From NCBI RefSeq assembly GCF_900461555.1, contig NZ_UGOX01000002.1, positions 40,036-104,035 of the forward strand: a stretch of 64,000 nucleotides of DNA, in the 5' to 3' direction. Position 1 is the first letter of the stretch; every line of letters starts with the position of its first letter. Made by a program: the position numbers and the translations under genes. Positions 28,072 through 36,903 of the stretch are shown here, piece by piece. Below the pieces are notes generated by a model, which worked only from the letters and a program-made list of their open reading frames with translations, made no database searches and was not told where the DNA came from. This DNA comes from Legionella quinlivanii. GTDB lineage: Bacteria; Pseudomonadota; Gammaproteobacteria; Legionellales; Legionellaceae.

Positions 28072-28529
28072 CCCCCAATAATGTACAGCCTCCTACGGCT
28101 ACTCATTGCGATACTTAAGCAAAACGAAACGCTTACAAGGAGCAGAAAAGGATTAATGGATCTAAGCCCTTCGGCATGTTGCACCAAGAATGCAGGAAGC
28201 AGGATCCAAATCATCTGAATTAAAATGGCGATATAAAAACCAACCCAACCCCAATTAGTTGCTCGGTCTGGATTGCTCATGGCTCTTCCAGTCAAGGAGA
28301 GACACGAAGACATTGAGAAATAAATGCCAATCACACATCCACTGATCGCTAAAACAGAAGGGAATTGATGTTCACTTAAGGCTTGAAGAAACGCCGTCGG
28401 ATGTTCAGATAACAATATGGTCAATATTAACGCAATGAAGGCATGATAAATCCCATAGAGACTTATGGATAAAGTCCTTTTTATGCCCTGTTTGAATGTC
28501 ATTGTTCTCATGGTTCTTTTCCTTTCCAT
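28062..28529 (-). CDS. four-TM membrane protein inserted between traW and traU
   Basis: A 155-aa integral membrane protein with four hydrophobic segments (for example IYHAFIALILTILLSE, VLAISGCVIGIYFSMSS and VGFYIAILIQMIWILLPAFL). F has no gene at this place: traW is normally followed directly by traU. It is in frame with the operon's spacing (4 bp after traW, 10-bp overlap with traU), so it is expressed with the transfer genes. Function unknown; an assembly or exclusion role is possible. Confidence 0.65.
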   Translation of the reverse strand: MERKRTMRTMTFKQGIKRTLSISLYGIYHAFIALILTILLSEHPTAFLQALSEHQFPSVLAISGCVIGIYFSMSSCLSLTGRAMSNPDRATNWGWVGFYIAILIQMIWILLPAFLVQHAEGLRSINPFLLLVSVSFCLSIAMSSRRRLYIIGGWI

Positions 28530-28533
28530 TTAA

Positions 28534-29148
28534 TTATTCGCAGCTGATTTCCTGAATGCTCCAAACAACTCCCTTTTGCCTTACGATGGAAGGCACATGT
28601 TGGAGATGAAAATAACTGCTCAATCGCCCTTCCAAATCAAAATAAATTGAACCCAGCAAGTTCGACGTTTCCCTGACGTCCCCTCCCGTTAAAATAAATT
28701 TTACAAAGTCATATTGTTTGTAATGCGTGTGAACCCATGCCATTTGTTTGGGATCATCGGCGTTGAAGAAAAGCAACGTCTTTGAAAAGGAAGTGCGTTC
28801 AAAGGGATTCAAACGAGTACCTGCTTTAGCGATTAACACGCCATCAGGGGTATAAAGCGTTTGATTAACGTTGATACTTGGATCTATTTCATATACTCTG
28901 GGAGACTTTGTAGTCGATAGATGAAGCGGATTAGGCCGCCTGACATGGGCTTCAACACGTGAAATCAATTGTTCCTGGTGCTCTTTTAATTCGCCAGAAC
29001 GCTCCATTCGATGAAGCTTATTCATAATCACTTCACGGATATCCTCCTCAATAATGGGGAACACCTCTCCATAATTTCCCAGATTTTGAGCGTGCACAGA
29101 CACCACACTTATAAATAATGACAAAGCAAAACCGGCTCGTTTTTTCAT
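28534..29148 (-). CDS. traW: TraW, pilus assembly protein
   Basis: A 204-aa exported protein with a signal peptide (residues 1-20, ending SVHA) directly followed by QNLGNYGEVFPIIEEDIREV, the typical start of mature TraW. TLLFFNADDPKQMAWVHTHY is also characteristic. Acts in the periplasm with TrbC in pilus extension. It overlaps trbI by 4 bp. Confidence 0.9.
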   Translation of the reverse strand: MKKRAGFALSLFISVVSVHAQNLGNYGEVFPIIEEDIREVIMNKLHRMERSGELKEHQEQLISRVEAHVRRPNPLHLSTTKSPRVYEIDPSINVNQTLYTPDGVLIAKAGTRLNPFERTSFSKTLLFFNADDPKQMAWVHTHYKQYDFVKFILTGGDVRETSNLLGSIYFDLEGRLSSYFHLQHVPSIVRQKGVVWSIQEISCE

Positions 29149-29486
29149 GATCCTTTGAGTTTCTCCAAAGCGATTGCAATCACTTCATCTGTGACATCCA
29201 GCGACCCGCTGGCGATAACCGTGGCGGCAATTAAGGTCACGTGACGTGACTCGCCAAATTCTGAAAGCACCTGTGGCAATAAAGACGAATAATGACTTAA
29301 TACGGTCTTCTGCTCTTTTTCAGATAAATGGCTTTGACTTAACAAAACGGCTGGCTGATTCAAAACACGTTGCATATCGACAATAGCAATGGGCGCTCCT
29401 TTCGGATGGCTCCATGTCAAAACACCAGAGAGTACGGCACCCGTTAAAACGGCCAGGAGATATTTAGAATTAAACCGCATCGACAA
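29145..29486 (-). CDS. trbI: TrbI (F-type), pilus-related inner-membrane protein
   Basis: A 113-aa protein with one N-terminal membrane anchor (about residues 9-25) and a short periplasmic domain that starts GAPIAIVDMQRVLNQPAV, the pattern of the F-type TrbI family. In F it affects pilus retraction or length. Gene order traC, trbI, traW agrees with F. It overlaps the end of traC by 17 bp. It is unrelated to the VirB10-like protein also called TrbI. Confidence 0.8.
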   Translation of the reverse strand: MSMRFNSKYLLAVLTGAVLSGVLTWSHPKGAPIAIVDMQRVLNQPAVLLSQSHLSEKEQKTVLSHYSSLLPQVLSEFGESRHVTLIAATVIASGSLDVTDEVIAIALEKLKGS

Positions 29487-32049
29487 GCCCCTCCCCGACT
29501 AGTAAATCCCTGGATAACCCATAATGTTCACTGGCCACCATCAAACTGGCCTCTACGTATGAGAACCCCTCTGCGACATAATTCATAACCTTTTGGTAGT
29601 CGTGTCCATCTGAAGACAATAAAACCCGGGTAAAGGGATCAACGAATAAGCGATGAAAGGATGAAATACCGTCGGCACGTACCAACACTTGCGAAAAACC
29701 CGCATCTTTGGCTTTAGGGAATGACCTCAATAATGTCAGTTCATAATCGGAAAAGGTGTTATGCGCATTTTGATGTTTGGTTAACGAATCAGCGTCCTGA
29801 AGAAAAACGAGTTTTAATGACGAGTTTTCCCAGGCAGCCCGTGCCTCTGGAAAAGAATAATAATCATCAATCCCCTGCGTGATGGTGACAAAAGAGGCAT
29901 TATGCCTTCGTCCCGTACGAAACCCTCGATTGATGAAATTAACCGCCACTTGATCGCCTGAGAACAAAGACCAGGCTTCATCAATGACGCACATTTTTTG
30001 GCGGCTGCGATCGGAATTAAACATGCGATTCTGGAATTGGGATAAGATAGACAGCAGGACAGGTGCGCGAATGGTTTCATCATCTTCAATTTCTTTTAAA
30101 TCCACTACGATAATGCGTGCTTCGGGTGATAGTTTTGAAGGAGCATTAAACACCGTACCATGCTCTGAATACGTGCAGAAGGGATCTAAGTTTTTTGCCA
30201 GAATTTTTCCGGTGGGGAATTTCTCCCGATCGCGCTGGTATAACTCCAACAATTGGCTTTGGACGGTATCAATAGTGGTGGCCTGGCCATGTTCAAAGAA
30301 GGCCTGAAGAATGGCCTCTCGCAAGGTGCCCCGGTCATCATCGCTCGCGCCATCTTTTGAGCAAGCCAATAATTGAAACAAAGAAAGAATATGCTTTATT
30401 TCTTTTCCGATGTTAGTTACATGGGTGAATGGGTTCATCGAAAGATTGGCATACTCAAGATAGACACCACCCAAGGCATGGCAAAGTTTTTTGTAACTTC
30501 CGCCAACATCCACGATAAACAGGTCGCCTCCATTAAAAAGAATATTAAGCATTAACATTTGAATAAAAAAACTTTTACCGCCACCTGAAGTACCGGTAAT
30601 GGCAATGTTGTAATTCGTTCCTAATTTTCCTGAAAAAGGATCGATGCAGGCGAATTGGTTGCGAAGTGTGGGCAATAACATCCCTTTTCCAGTCCCCGCC
30701 CAATCTGAAAGAACAGGCATGTATTGCGTCGCATTCCATGAGGAAATTGGCCACATCATGGTGGGCAGCTGGAACCCTTTTTGCAGATGATTGGTGAATA
30801 AAAAGGGCATCGATGCTAAAAAATACGGGGGTTGCATCCGACGGCTTAAAGCGAGCTTAATGCCATTGTAAGAAAAGCAAACCCGGGCAGCCTCCAGATC
30901 ACGAGCCTGCTCTGACGGTCTTGAGAATAAAACAAGGTTGTACAGCATCCTACAAGAGCGTGTTTTTCCTGCTGCCAAATCATCCCGAAAATGACGCCAT
31001 TCGCGGGCTTTTTTTTCGGTACCCGCTACATGAAGCGCATAATCCCCCTTGGCTTTTTTATCTAAATCGCCGGTTTTTCGATTGGCTCGTCCCTGTGCTT
31101 TGGTTTGCTCTTCAATCAGATAGGTGACTGAAATGATGTGATTACAAGGAATACTCTGCTCTGGATGGAACACATTATTAGTATTATTGATGTTATCCCA
31201 AAGATGATACTGACGCGGTAATTCATCAATGGTCATAACCGATGCCACGGTCTCAAAGGCTTTACCTTGATGATTAACTCCACTAATGAGGAGCCCTTCC
31301 TTGGTGATTTCCACATCGAAATCATGCCCCACCGCCTGGTATTTAATGAATCGGCTGGGATCATAGGCGGATGATTTGGGATACAGTGTATCGGGTTCGT
31401 TCGCCAGGTAGAAATGGAGTAAGCGCAATAAGTCCACGGCATGGCATGCTCTGAAACCAATTTTGGCAGACATCAATGCCGCTTCAAATGCGACACGAAA
31501 TTGTGCAAATTGCGCCTTCGTCTCTTCCTCCTGTTTGCCATTCATTTTATCGATAACGATATAGCACTCTGTTTGCGTAAGTCTTGGATTCACATTGGTG
31601 TTGGACTTAAACCCATGAACGGCCGCTTCGCCATAAAATGAACGAAGGGATCGGCCGAGCAGGTTTAAATTTTTAAAATCCCGGGAGATGAATTGATTTA
31701 GGAATGCATCCAATTCATGCCCCACTTGATTGTGCTTTACCAAAATAAGTTGAAGGCAATATTCATCAGACACTTTGGTTCTTAAGATTGAATCCAGCTG
31801 CTCCGCAATCTTCTCATTTGCACCGGTTAAAGGGGTAATGCGGTACAATAGCCCAGTATTCCAGCGATTAATGAATAGGTGTGAGTCTTCGTCATAATAC
31901 TGATAGGGAAGTTCCTCACAAAACAAAGGGTACCGATGGTCGCTTGCGTGTAAGGTATTTTGCCGAGAAATAGATTCCTCTCCAGCAACCAAATAGTCAT
32001 TGACTGAATCCTTAAAATCCTGGAAGTATTGTTTAAGCGCTCCGAGCAT
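29470..32049 (-). CDS. traC: TraC, VirB4-like assembly ATPase
   Basis: An 859-aa ATPase that powers pilus assembly at the inner membrane. The N-terminal half is the TraC_F_IV domain (LPYQYYDEDSHLFINRWNTG). The ATPase half has Walker A GTSGGGKSFF near residue 488 and Walker B MCVIDEAWSLF near residue 690, followed by the arginine-rich FRTGRRHNASF. Length matches F TraC (about 875 aa). It lies 9 bp after traV. Confidence 0.94.
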   Translation of the reverse strand: MLGALKQYFQDFKDSVNDYLVAGEESISRQNTLHASDHRYPLFCEELPYQYYDEDSHLFINRWNTGLLYRITPLTGANEKIAEQLDSILRTKVSDEYCLQLILVKHNQVGHELDAFLNQFISRDFKNLNLLGRSLRSFYGEAAVHGFKSNTNVNPRLTQTECYIVIDKMNGKQEEETKAQFAQFRVAFEAALMSAKIGFRACHAVDLLRLLHFYLANEPDTLYPKSSAYDPSRFIKYQAVGHDFDVEITKEGLLISGVNHQGKAFETVASVMTIDELPRQYHLWDNINNTNNVFHPEQSIPCNHIISVTYLIEEQTKAQGRANRKTGDLDKKAKGDYALHVAGTEKKAREWRHFRDDLAAGKTRSCRMLYNLVLFSRPSEQARDLEAARVCFSYNGIKLALSRRMQPPYFLASMPFLFTNHLQKGFQLPTMMWPISSWNATQYMPVLSDWAGTGKGMLLPTLRNQFACIDPFSGKLGTNYNIAITGTSGGGKSFFIQMLMLNILFNGGDLFIVDVGGSYKKLCHALGGVYLEYANLSMNPFTHVTNIGKEIKHILSLFQLLACSKDGASDDDRGTLREAILQAFFEHGQATTIDTVQSQLLELYQRDREKFPTGKILAKNLDPFCTYSEHGTVFNAPSKLSPEARIIVVDLKEIEDDETIRAPVLLSILSQFQNRMFNSDRSRQKMCVIDEAWSLFSGDQVAVNFINRGFRTGRRHNASFVTITQGIDDYYSFPEARAAWENSSLKLVFLQDADSLTKHQNAHNTFSDYELTLLRSFPKAKDAGFSQVLVRADGISSFHRLFVDPFTRVLLSSDGHDYQKVMNYVAEGFSYVEASLMVASEHYGLSRDLLVGEGLVDAV

Positions 32050-32057
32050 AGCTTTTC

Positions 32058-32306
32058 CTAAAATAATTGGTTCATCATCGGCTTACTTGAGAAGTAGCAG
32101 CCCCTGCATTGTTCTTGTTGAACGTATTGCCCATCCGGAGTAAATCGTCTGGCATCCACCATACGGTTGACCTGCTCCATGCTTTGACAACCTCCACGCT
32201 CAACAAAAGGGCAGCGAACGTCTTGATGATCGAAAATCGAGTGCGAACATCCCGTACTTCCTATTACAGAAAAAACACTCAACAAGACCAAGAATGGTTT
32301 AACCAT
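32058..32306 (-). CDS. traV: TraV, outer-membrane lipoprotein (short form)
   Basis: An 82-aa lipoprotein. The lipobox is VIGSTGC with the acylated cysteine near residue 20. CPFVERGGCQSMEQVNRMVD is typical of TraV, which anchors the TraB/TraK core complex in the outer membrane. It is only half the length of F TraV (about 170 aa): the second half is missing or reduced to YVQQEQCRGCYF. The reading frame is intact, so this looks like a short natural form rather than a break. Confidence 0.78.
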   Translation of the reverse strand: MVKPFLVLLSVFSVIGSTGCSHSIFDHQDVRCPFVERGGCQSMEQVNRMVDARRFTPDGQYVQQEQCRGCYFSSKPMMNQLF

Positions 32307-33750
32307 GGCTATCTCCCTTAGGGTTCACAGATGAAAAGAAAGGTTGATTAGTAAGCCCATTCTGATTTAAGAATTGCTCTGCCGCGTTTGAGTCCGATTG
32401 AGGTGTGGACTGCGCAACAAGGGGCTCAATGCTGTCACTGGGAGCAGTCTCTTGCCCTGCCCGGCTGATAGTGGTCGTAATCGCTGCCTCATTTTGCGCG
32501 GATTGGTTGTTACCCGATTGACCGGATTCAAACGACTGATGCGCCCTATCAATCCAAAATCCTTTGGTAAACATTACGGAAACGCGCCTTCCCGCTCGCG
32601 CGACGACTAAGGGGTGATAGATATCAGCGATTTTCATGATGTAATCGGATATTTTATTTGCGGGATTACTCACCGCCCCGCCTGCAGCAGATTGGGCAAG
32701 GGTCGACGCCTGGCCGTAAGTGGTTATGGTGCCTGCCCCTGGATTGATGGTTTGTGCGGTGTTGAGATTTTTTAGTCCATCACCAAATCCCGCGATCATT
32801 CCTGCAGCTGCACTGTACTCCAAAAGCGGTTTGGTTTTCAAAATGGAGGTTCCGCGCAAATCCTGCATGGCATCCAAATCATAAACAGAACCATAGACCT
32901 TCTGCTCAAAACTTAAATTGGGTTTTGCACAGGATAAGGTTTCAAGATGCATCACCACTGCATCATCGGATAAATCGCCATAGGTTGAGACAATCGCCAG
33001 GCAACCATTGAGGCGCGAATGGCGATTGTTCGGCATTATTCCATCGGAATCGAGCCTGATAAGGGCTGTCCCCATATTTTTAGAGCCATTAATCCCTGCA
33101 TCCCCTTTGGCACCACTAAGCATGAACCCCTCTACATGCGTGCCCGCCCAAACATAATTGTCTGGCGTTCGTTCTTCCTTGGATTGACGGCGGTAATTGA
33201 AATTCACTGTTTCAAGGCCTGCTTTGGAATAAAACGTTTTTTCAGCTTGAATGCGCTGCTTTTGACGGGCAGCCATTTCCTCGCGGGTTGGCGGTCTTGC
33301 AGTTCCCATTGCTAAATGCGTTTGCGAGTTTTTGAGCAAGGCGACCTGTAGTTTGGCATTCATTTCTTTATTTTCGAGCTCAAGTCGTTCTAATTGTTTT
33401 TTCATCTCACTAAGCAATGCCTGACTCTCAGAATCGTCGCTTTCCGATTGTTTGGCTTCCTTTTTTTTGTTTTTTTCAACCAGGGCTTTTAGCGCATCAA
33501 TCTGGCGCTGTTGCTTTTCAAGCACCGCTTCATCACTTAACTTACTAAATGCACTGTCTAAAACCCCATCGAAAACCGGTTGGTTATTCGATTGAGACAT
33601 CGGTGCCGGTTTTGACGAGTAAATATAGAATCCATAACAACAACCCCCGATAAACAGAAACGCTAAGGCATTACGAAGCTGCTCCATTTTGGCGCTATGG
33701 TTTTGATTCCCATTTTTATTTTTCTTCATCAACTTGCTAATCAGCTTCAT
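32299..33750 (-). CDS. traB: TraB, VirB10-like core complex protein
   Basis: A protein of about 483 aa that spans from the inner to the outer membrane in the transfer channel. One membrane anchor (LAFLFIGGCCYGFYI, about residues 30-45) is followed by a coiled coil (about 60-140) and the VirB10-type beta domain (VEGFMLSGAKGDAGINGS; LIRLDSDGIMPNNRHSRLNG). An earlier in-frame start at 33801 is possible, but AAGGAGG directly before the ATG at 33750 decides the start and also avoids overlapping traK. Confidence 0.92.
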   Translation of the reverse strand: MKLISKLMKKNKNGNQNHSAKMEQLRNALAFLFIGGCCYGFYIYSSKPAPMSQSNNQPVFDGVLDSAFSKLSDEAVLEKQQRQIDALKALVEKNKKKEAKQSESDDSESQALLSEMKKQLERLELENKEMNAKLQVALLKNSQTHLAMGTARPPTREEMAARQKQRIQAEKTFYSKAGLETVNFNYRRQSKEERTPDNYVWAGTHVEGFMLSGAKGDAGINGSKNMGTALIRLDSDGIMPNNRHSRLNGCLAIVSTYGDLSDDAVVMHLETLSCAKPNLSFEQKVYGSVYDLDAMQDLRGTSILKTKPLLEYSAAAGMIAGFGDGLKNLNTAQTINPGAGTITTYGQASTLAQSAAGGAVSNPANKISDYIMKIADIYHPLVVARAGRRVSVMFTKGFWIDRAHQSFESGQSGNNQSAQNEAAITTTISRAGQETAPSDSIEPLVAQSTPQSDSNAAEQFLNQNGLTNQPFFSSVNPKGDSHG

Positions 33751-33766
33751 CTCGCATGCCTCCTTG

Positions 33767-34486
33767 TTAACCGATGGCGGACTGTTCACGGTAAATGCCA
33801 TAGAAATAAGCGGTTTGTTGGGGCTTAAGTCTCTTTTCTGAAAGCTCCATCGTCACAAGCTTTGGATGCTCAAATAAGGCAGGAGTTAGTGCCATCTCGC
33901 TTCGCGATTGGTTTTCGATGCGATACACATAGCCCGAAGAATCCTCTCCCTGATACTGCTTCACCAGGGTTACCTTTAAATGCTTATGGAGGTAAAACGT
34001 CGTGGGCTTCACTGGCACTTCCTGATAGCCCAGTGGCATTGTTCCCTCCATTAAAGCCGTCATCAAATCACTGCTCTGGTATTGCCGCTTTTCCTTCATG
34101 TCCACAAAATCAAATCCTCTCATCTTTTTAGAGACAAATCGGATGGTTTTACCCAAGTCTTCTATAGGGGATATAGTGGCTGAAAAATGATGGTTTCTAT
34201 CGGTAGTGAAATACACTGTTAAGGGAATATGCGCTAAGGGCTTTAAGACCACAGCACCATCTAAGTCATCGTCATTCTCCTTATTTTGCTCTACGATGAA
34301 GGCGTGTTCAGGAAAGCTCACTTTAACGATTCGCTCCCCTTCCACATCAATGCGGTTAAAGTTTAGGGATGACAAAGACAGCGTAAATTGCTCCCCTTCT
34401 TCAAACTTAAAGGTGGCTACCGGAGTTGCTGCAGAAAGGCTTGTGGAAAATGCCATGCCCAGAACCAAACAATGAAGTGACTTCAT
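33767..34486 (-). CDS. traK: TraK, VirB9-like core complex protein
   Basis: An exported protein of about 239 aa that forms the outer-membrane core ring with TraV and TraB. The start at 34486 (AGGAGGTG six bases upstream, overlapping the traE stop) gives a clean signal peptide (CLVLGMAFSTSLSAA). The mature protein is beta-rich with FTLSLSSLNFNRIDVEGERI, typical of TraK. A longer frame to 34516 exists but would put charged residues before the signal. Confidence 0.9.
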   Translation of the reverse strand: MKSLHCLVLGMAFSTSLSAATPVATFKFEEGEQFTLSLSSLNFNRIDVEGERIVKVSFPEHAFIVEQNKENDDDLDGAVVLKPLAHIPLTVYFTTDRNHHFSATISPIEDLGKTIRFVSKKMRGFDFVDMKEKRQYQSSDLMTALMEGTMPLGYQEVPVKPTTFYLHKHLKVTLVKQYQGEDSSGYVYRIENQSRSEMALTPALFEHPKLVTMELSEKRLKPQQTAYFYGIYREQSAIG

Positions 34487-35040
34487 GAATGCACCTCCTG
34501 AATTGACATCGGCCACATCATCCCTTGCTTATAAGAGAACTGGACTAAATAGACCTTCGCTTGAGGCTTCACCTCCAGTCCATGACTGGTTCGATTCAAG
34601 GTGCCTTTGATTTTGGCTTGCACATTAGAGGGATCAATTTCAATATCCTTTTCATAAAACACACTACTGATATTTTTTTCTTTCACCACACCGATTTCAG
34701 AATCTAAAATCTTCTTGAATGCTTCCTGATGAGATGCGGGAATTAAATGAACTAAGGTTGCGAATCGTGACTCAACGGTTTCTGGATTGTAGGTTAACCG
34801 CAGTTGGATGACCTTTTTGGTCATATCTTTAATATAGGATGGAGAGTAGGAAGCGTTCCCCAGGAAATACCCCTCTTCCGTACAGATGGGCAACCAATGC
34901 GTTTCTTTGTGTTTAACCACATAAAAGCAGAGCCCACCCAAAATAATCACAGCAAATGTCGCTGAAAATGCCCAGGCAAGAGTTAAGTTTAATAACACCC
35001 TGTTTTTCAATACCACATTGTCACGAAATATTCGGTTCAT
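34483..35040 (-). CDS. traE: TraE, VirB8-like pilus assembly protein
   Basis: A 185-aa protein with one N-terminal membrane segment (LAWAFSATFAVIILGGLCFY) and a periplasmic domain. FLGNASYSPSYIKDMTKKVI and the C-terminal YLVQFSYKQG fit the TraE family, needed for pilus assembly. It overlaps traK by 4 bp and follows traL by 4 bp. Confidence 0.92.
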   Translation of the reverse strand: MNRIFRDNVVLKNRVLLNLTLAWAFSATFAVIILGGLCFYVVKHKETHWLPICTEEGYFLGNASYSPSYIKDMTKKVIQLRLTYNPETVESRFATLVHLIPASHQEAFKKILDSEIGVVKEKNISSVFYEKDIEIDPSNVQAKIKGTLNRTSHGLEVKPQAKVYLVQFSYKQGMMWPMSIQEVHS

Positions 35041-35044
35041 AAGG

Positions 35045-35335
35045 CTAGCCTATATAAATTCGGTGAGCAGAATTAGGAAATGTTCTAAAGATAGGGCTTG
35101 TCATTGCATGCGGTAATGACCAATAAATGATCCCGAGTAGAACCCTTAGCGGTAATCCCCCGAATTTAAAATGCATGATGAGACTTAAAACCGCACCAAT
35201 GATGAAAAGCTGGGGAGCATATCCGATAAGTAATCCAATGCCCGTGAGCAAATACACGGGCAGTCCAGTAGTCAAGGGAATTCCGGCAATACGCGGCTCT
35301 TCTGACAACATAAAGGTGGTATAGTTATGAGACAT
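35045..35335 (-). CDS. traL: TraL, pilus assembly membrane protein
   Basis: A 96-aa inner-membrane protein with two close membrane segments (residues about 25-70). The N-terminal EEPRIAGIPLTTGLPVYLL motif and the C-terminal HRIYIG motif are the hallmarks of F TraL. It corresponds to the VirB3-like component of the system. It overlaps the traA pilin gene by 11 bp. Confidence 0.92.
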   Translation of the reverse strand: MSHNYTTFMLSEEPRIAGIPLTTGLPVYLLTGIGLLIGYAPQLFIIGAVLSLIMHFKFGGLPLRVLLGIIYWSLPHAMTSPIFRTFPNSAHRIYIG

Positions 35336-35669
35336 AACTTAAACCCCAATGAGTAAAAATAATGAGTAGCGGTAAGCCCACAAATACCCAGGGGCTTTTG
35401 CTTTTCATCCAGGTAAACCCGGCCACCAATGTTTCTGCACCATATAAATAACCCGGTAAGTCCGAATTCTTTCCGAAAGTAGCACTGACATCACTTTTCA
35501 TCCCACTAAGATAATTTTGCCCTGCTTCTGCATGGCCAGTACTGGTAAAACACAGCATAAGAAACCAACAGAAGACCAGAACAGGCATTGACCATTTTAA
35601 AAACTCATGGAGCTGAATGCTTTTCTCCCTGACCATTGCATTGATAGTCATAAATTGTTTCTTTTTCAT
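35325..35669 (-). CDS. traA: TraA, F-type pilin precursor
   Basis: A 114-aa propilin. A long leader (residues 1 to about 47, hydrophobic core PVLVFCWFLMLCFTSTGHA) precedes a mature pilin of about 65 aa. The mature part has SDVSATFGKNSDLPGYLYGA, closely similar to the ATFGKDSSVVKW stretch of F pilin, then two hydrophobic segments. Cleavage is likely after the A at 47 or 49. It is the building block of the conjugative pilus. Its first codons overlap the gene at 35666-36064 by 4 bp. Confidence 0.9.
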   Translation of the reverse strand: MKKKQFMTINAMVREKSIQLHEFLKWSMPVLVFCWFLMLCFTSTGHAEAGQNYLSGMKSDVSATFGKNSDLPGYLYGAETLVAGFTWMKSKSPWVFVGLPLLIIFTHWGLSYVS

Positions 35670-36064
35670 TTTGATAACTTCCCATGTATCACTTCCAATT
35701 GGTCAATGATGTGTTTTACTTCTTCTATGTAGGGGATAACTAACGAAGAGAAATACACGCAGCTCCATGTCTCTGACTTCACGTGCTCCAGTGTTTTATG
35801 GACTAACTTAAGTGTTTCGGTTGCAGAATGAATTCTATTTTTTTCAATGTATTCCCCAGATAGTTTCATTACAGCACCAGCATGGCTGACATCAACCGAG
35901 CAATACTCCTTGGTGTTCGTAGCCGCCAATTGGCTTAAATTGTTTCCAAGGTATTTGCAATCAGTAGCCAGTTCTTCTTTGTCAACAGAGGCCGAATACA
36001 CAGCGCCTGATAACACGATTGCCCCAATAAAAAGCATCGAATTTTTGTAAACATTCCTTCTCAT
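35666..36064 (-). CDS. exported protein of unknown function in the tra operon
   Basis: A 132-aa protein with a signal peptide (LFIGAIVLSGAVYSAS) and a helical mature part with four cysteines, so probably periplasmic and disulfide-bonded. It lies directly before traA with a 4-bp overlap, where F has traY. I do not recognise the family. The tight coupling to the pilin gene suggests a role in pilin processing or control of pilin amount, which is inference. Confidence 0.6.
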   Translation of the reverse strand: MRRNVYKNSMLFIGAIVLSGAVYSASVDKEELATDCKYLGNNLSQLAATNTKEYCSVDVSHAGAVMKLSGEYIEKNRIHSATETLKLVHKTLEHVKSETWSCVYFSSLVIPYIEEVKHIIDQLEVIHGKLSK

Positions 36065-36087
36065 TTTGAGTTGCCCTCCCTTTTTTA

Positions 36088-36121
36088 GGTAAAAAAATCC
36101 CCTGCCCTATTTTTTAGGGCA
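36088..36121 (-). terminator. hairpin with T-run between traT and the pilin genes
   Basis: On the minus strand TGCCCTA (36121-36115) pairs with TAGGGCA (36109-36103) and is followed, four bases later, by seven T. It looks like an intrinsic terminator or partial attenuator after traT. It could lower expression of the pilus genes relative to traY-csrA-traT, or mark a second promoter just downstream. Confidence 0.5.
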
Positions 36122-36157
36122 TAATTAATTCAGTTTGTTTATTGTTTATCGAGCGAC

Positions 36158-36901
36158 TTAAAAAATCCCGGAAATGACTTTCACTAGCCCCTGCTCTAAG
36201 GCTGGGCGTGCGTCAGCAAACTTTAAGTTGACCTTATCAGCATTCGACACGATTCGAACTCGATATTTTTTAAATGCACTGGTGTTTGAATAACTTTGAG
36301 AAGTCCCGCTAGAGGATCCATTTCCAATATTCGCCCTGAATTGCTCTTTGATTTGAACCCCTTTTCCTGCGTGCTCACTAATCAGCACATCCGTAATCAT
36401 GGTGTAATTGACATCCTTTACTAAGGCATCCGCGGCTAAACCAATTACACCTCCAGCAAGCCCTCCTGCAATCATCCCGTTGCTTGAATTGGTAAAACTG
36501 CCTGCAGCAGTGCCTACTGCTGCACCTGCAATAGCTGAACCATAGCCCCCGCCTAATGCAGATTGGCTTGCAGCAATACTCATCTTACCAACCTTAAGCA
36601 CATTCGCTTGTAAGAGATAATGGGCAGCCCCTGGATTATTCATCACCTTATAACCTTGAGAAATTAAGGCTGTTTTTAATTGGGGGGTAATATCCATGTC
36701 TTCATCGGCAGTAGATTTCACGGAAATATACACTGTTTTCTCAGCATTCGAGACGGGCTCTAGAAAAACAGTCTCGCTCTGTTTTGTGCTGACTTGTAAT
36801 GATCCATGTTCGATTGCGGTTTGGGTTGCAGCACAGCCTGCTAGTGCCAAGACAGAACTCACTAAAAAAGCATTGGGTATTACTTTATTTTTTGCATTCA
36901 T
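36158..36901 (-). CDS. traT: TraT-like surface-exclusion lipoprotein
   Basis: A 247-aa outer-membrane lipoprotein. The lipobox LALAGC places the lipid-bearing cysteine near residue 23. The central glycine/alanine-rich stretch (GGGYGSAIAGAAVGTAAGSF) and the DVLISE segment are typical of TraT. TraT blocks mating between donors and protects against complement. In F it lies between traS and traD; here it is near the start of the operon, after csrA. It is probably the only intact exclusion gene in this window. Confidence 0.85.
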   Translation of the reverse strand: MNAKNKVIPNAFLVSSVLALAGCAATQTAIEHGSLQVSTKQSETVFLEPVSNAEKTVYISVKSTADEDMDITPQLKTALISQGYKVMNNPGAAHYLLQANVLKVGKMSIAASQSALGGGYGSAIAGAAVGTAAGSFTNSSNGMIAGGLAGGVIGLAADALVKDVNYTMITDVLISEHAGKGVQIKEQFRANIGNGSSSGTSQSYSNTSAFKKYRVRIVSNADKVNLKFADARPALEQGLVKVISGIF

Positions 36902-36903
36902 GA

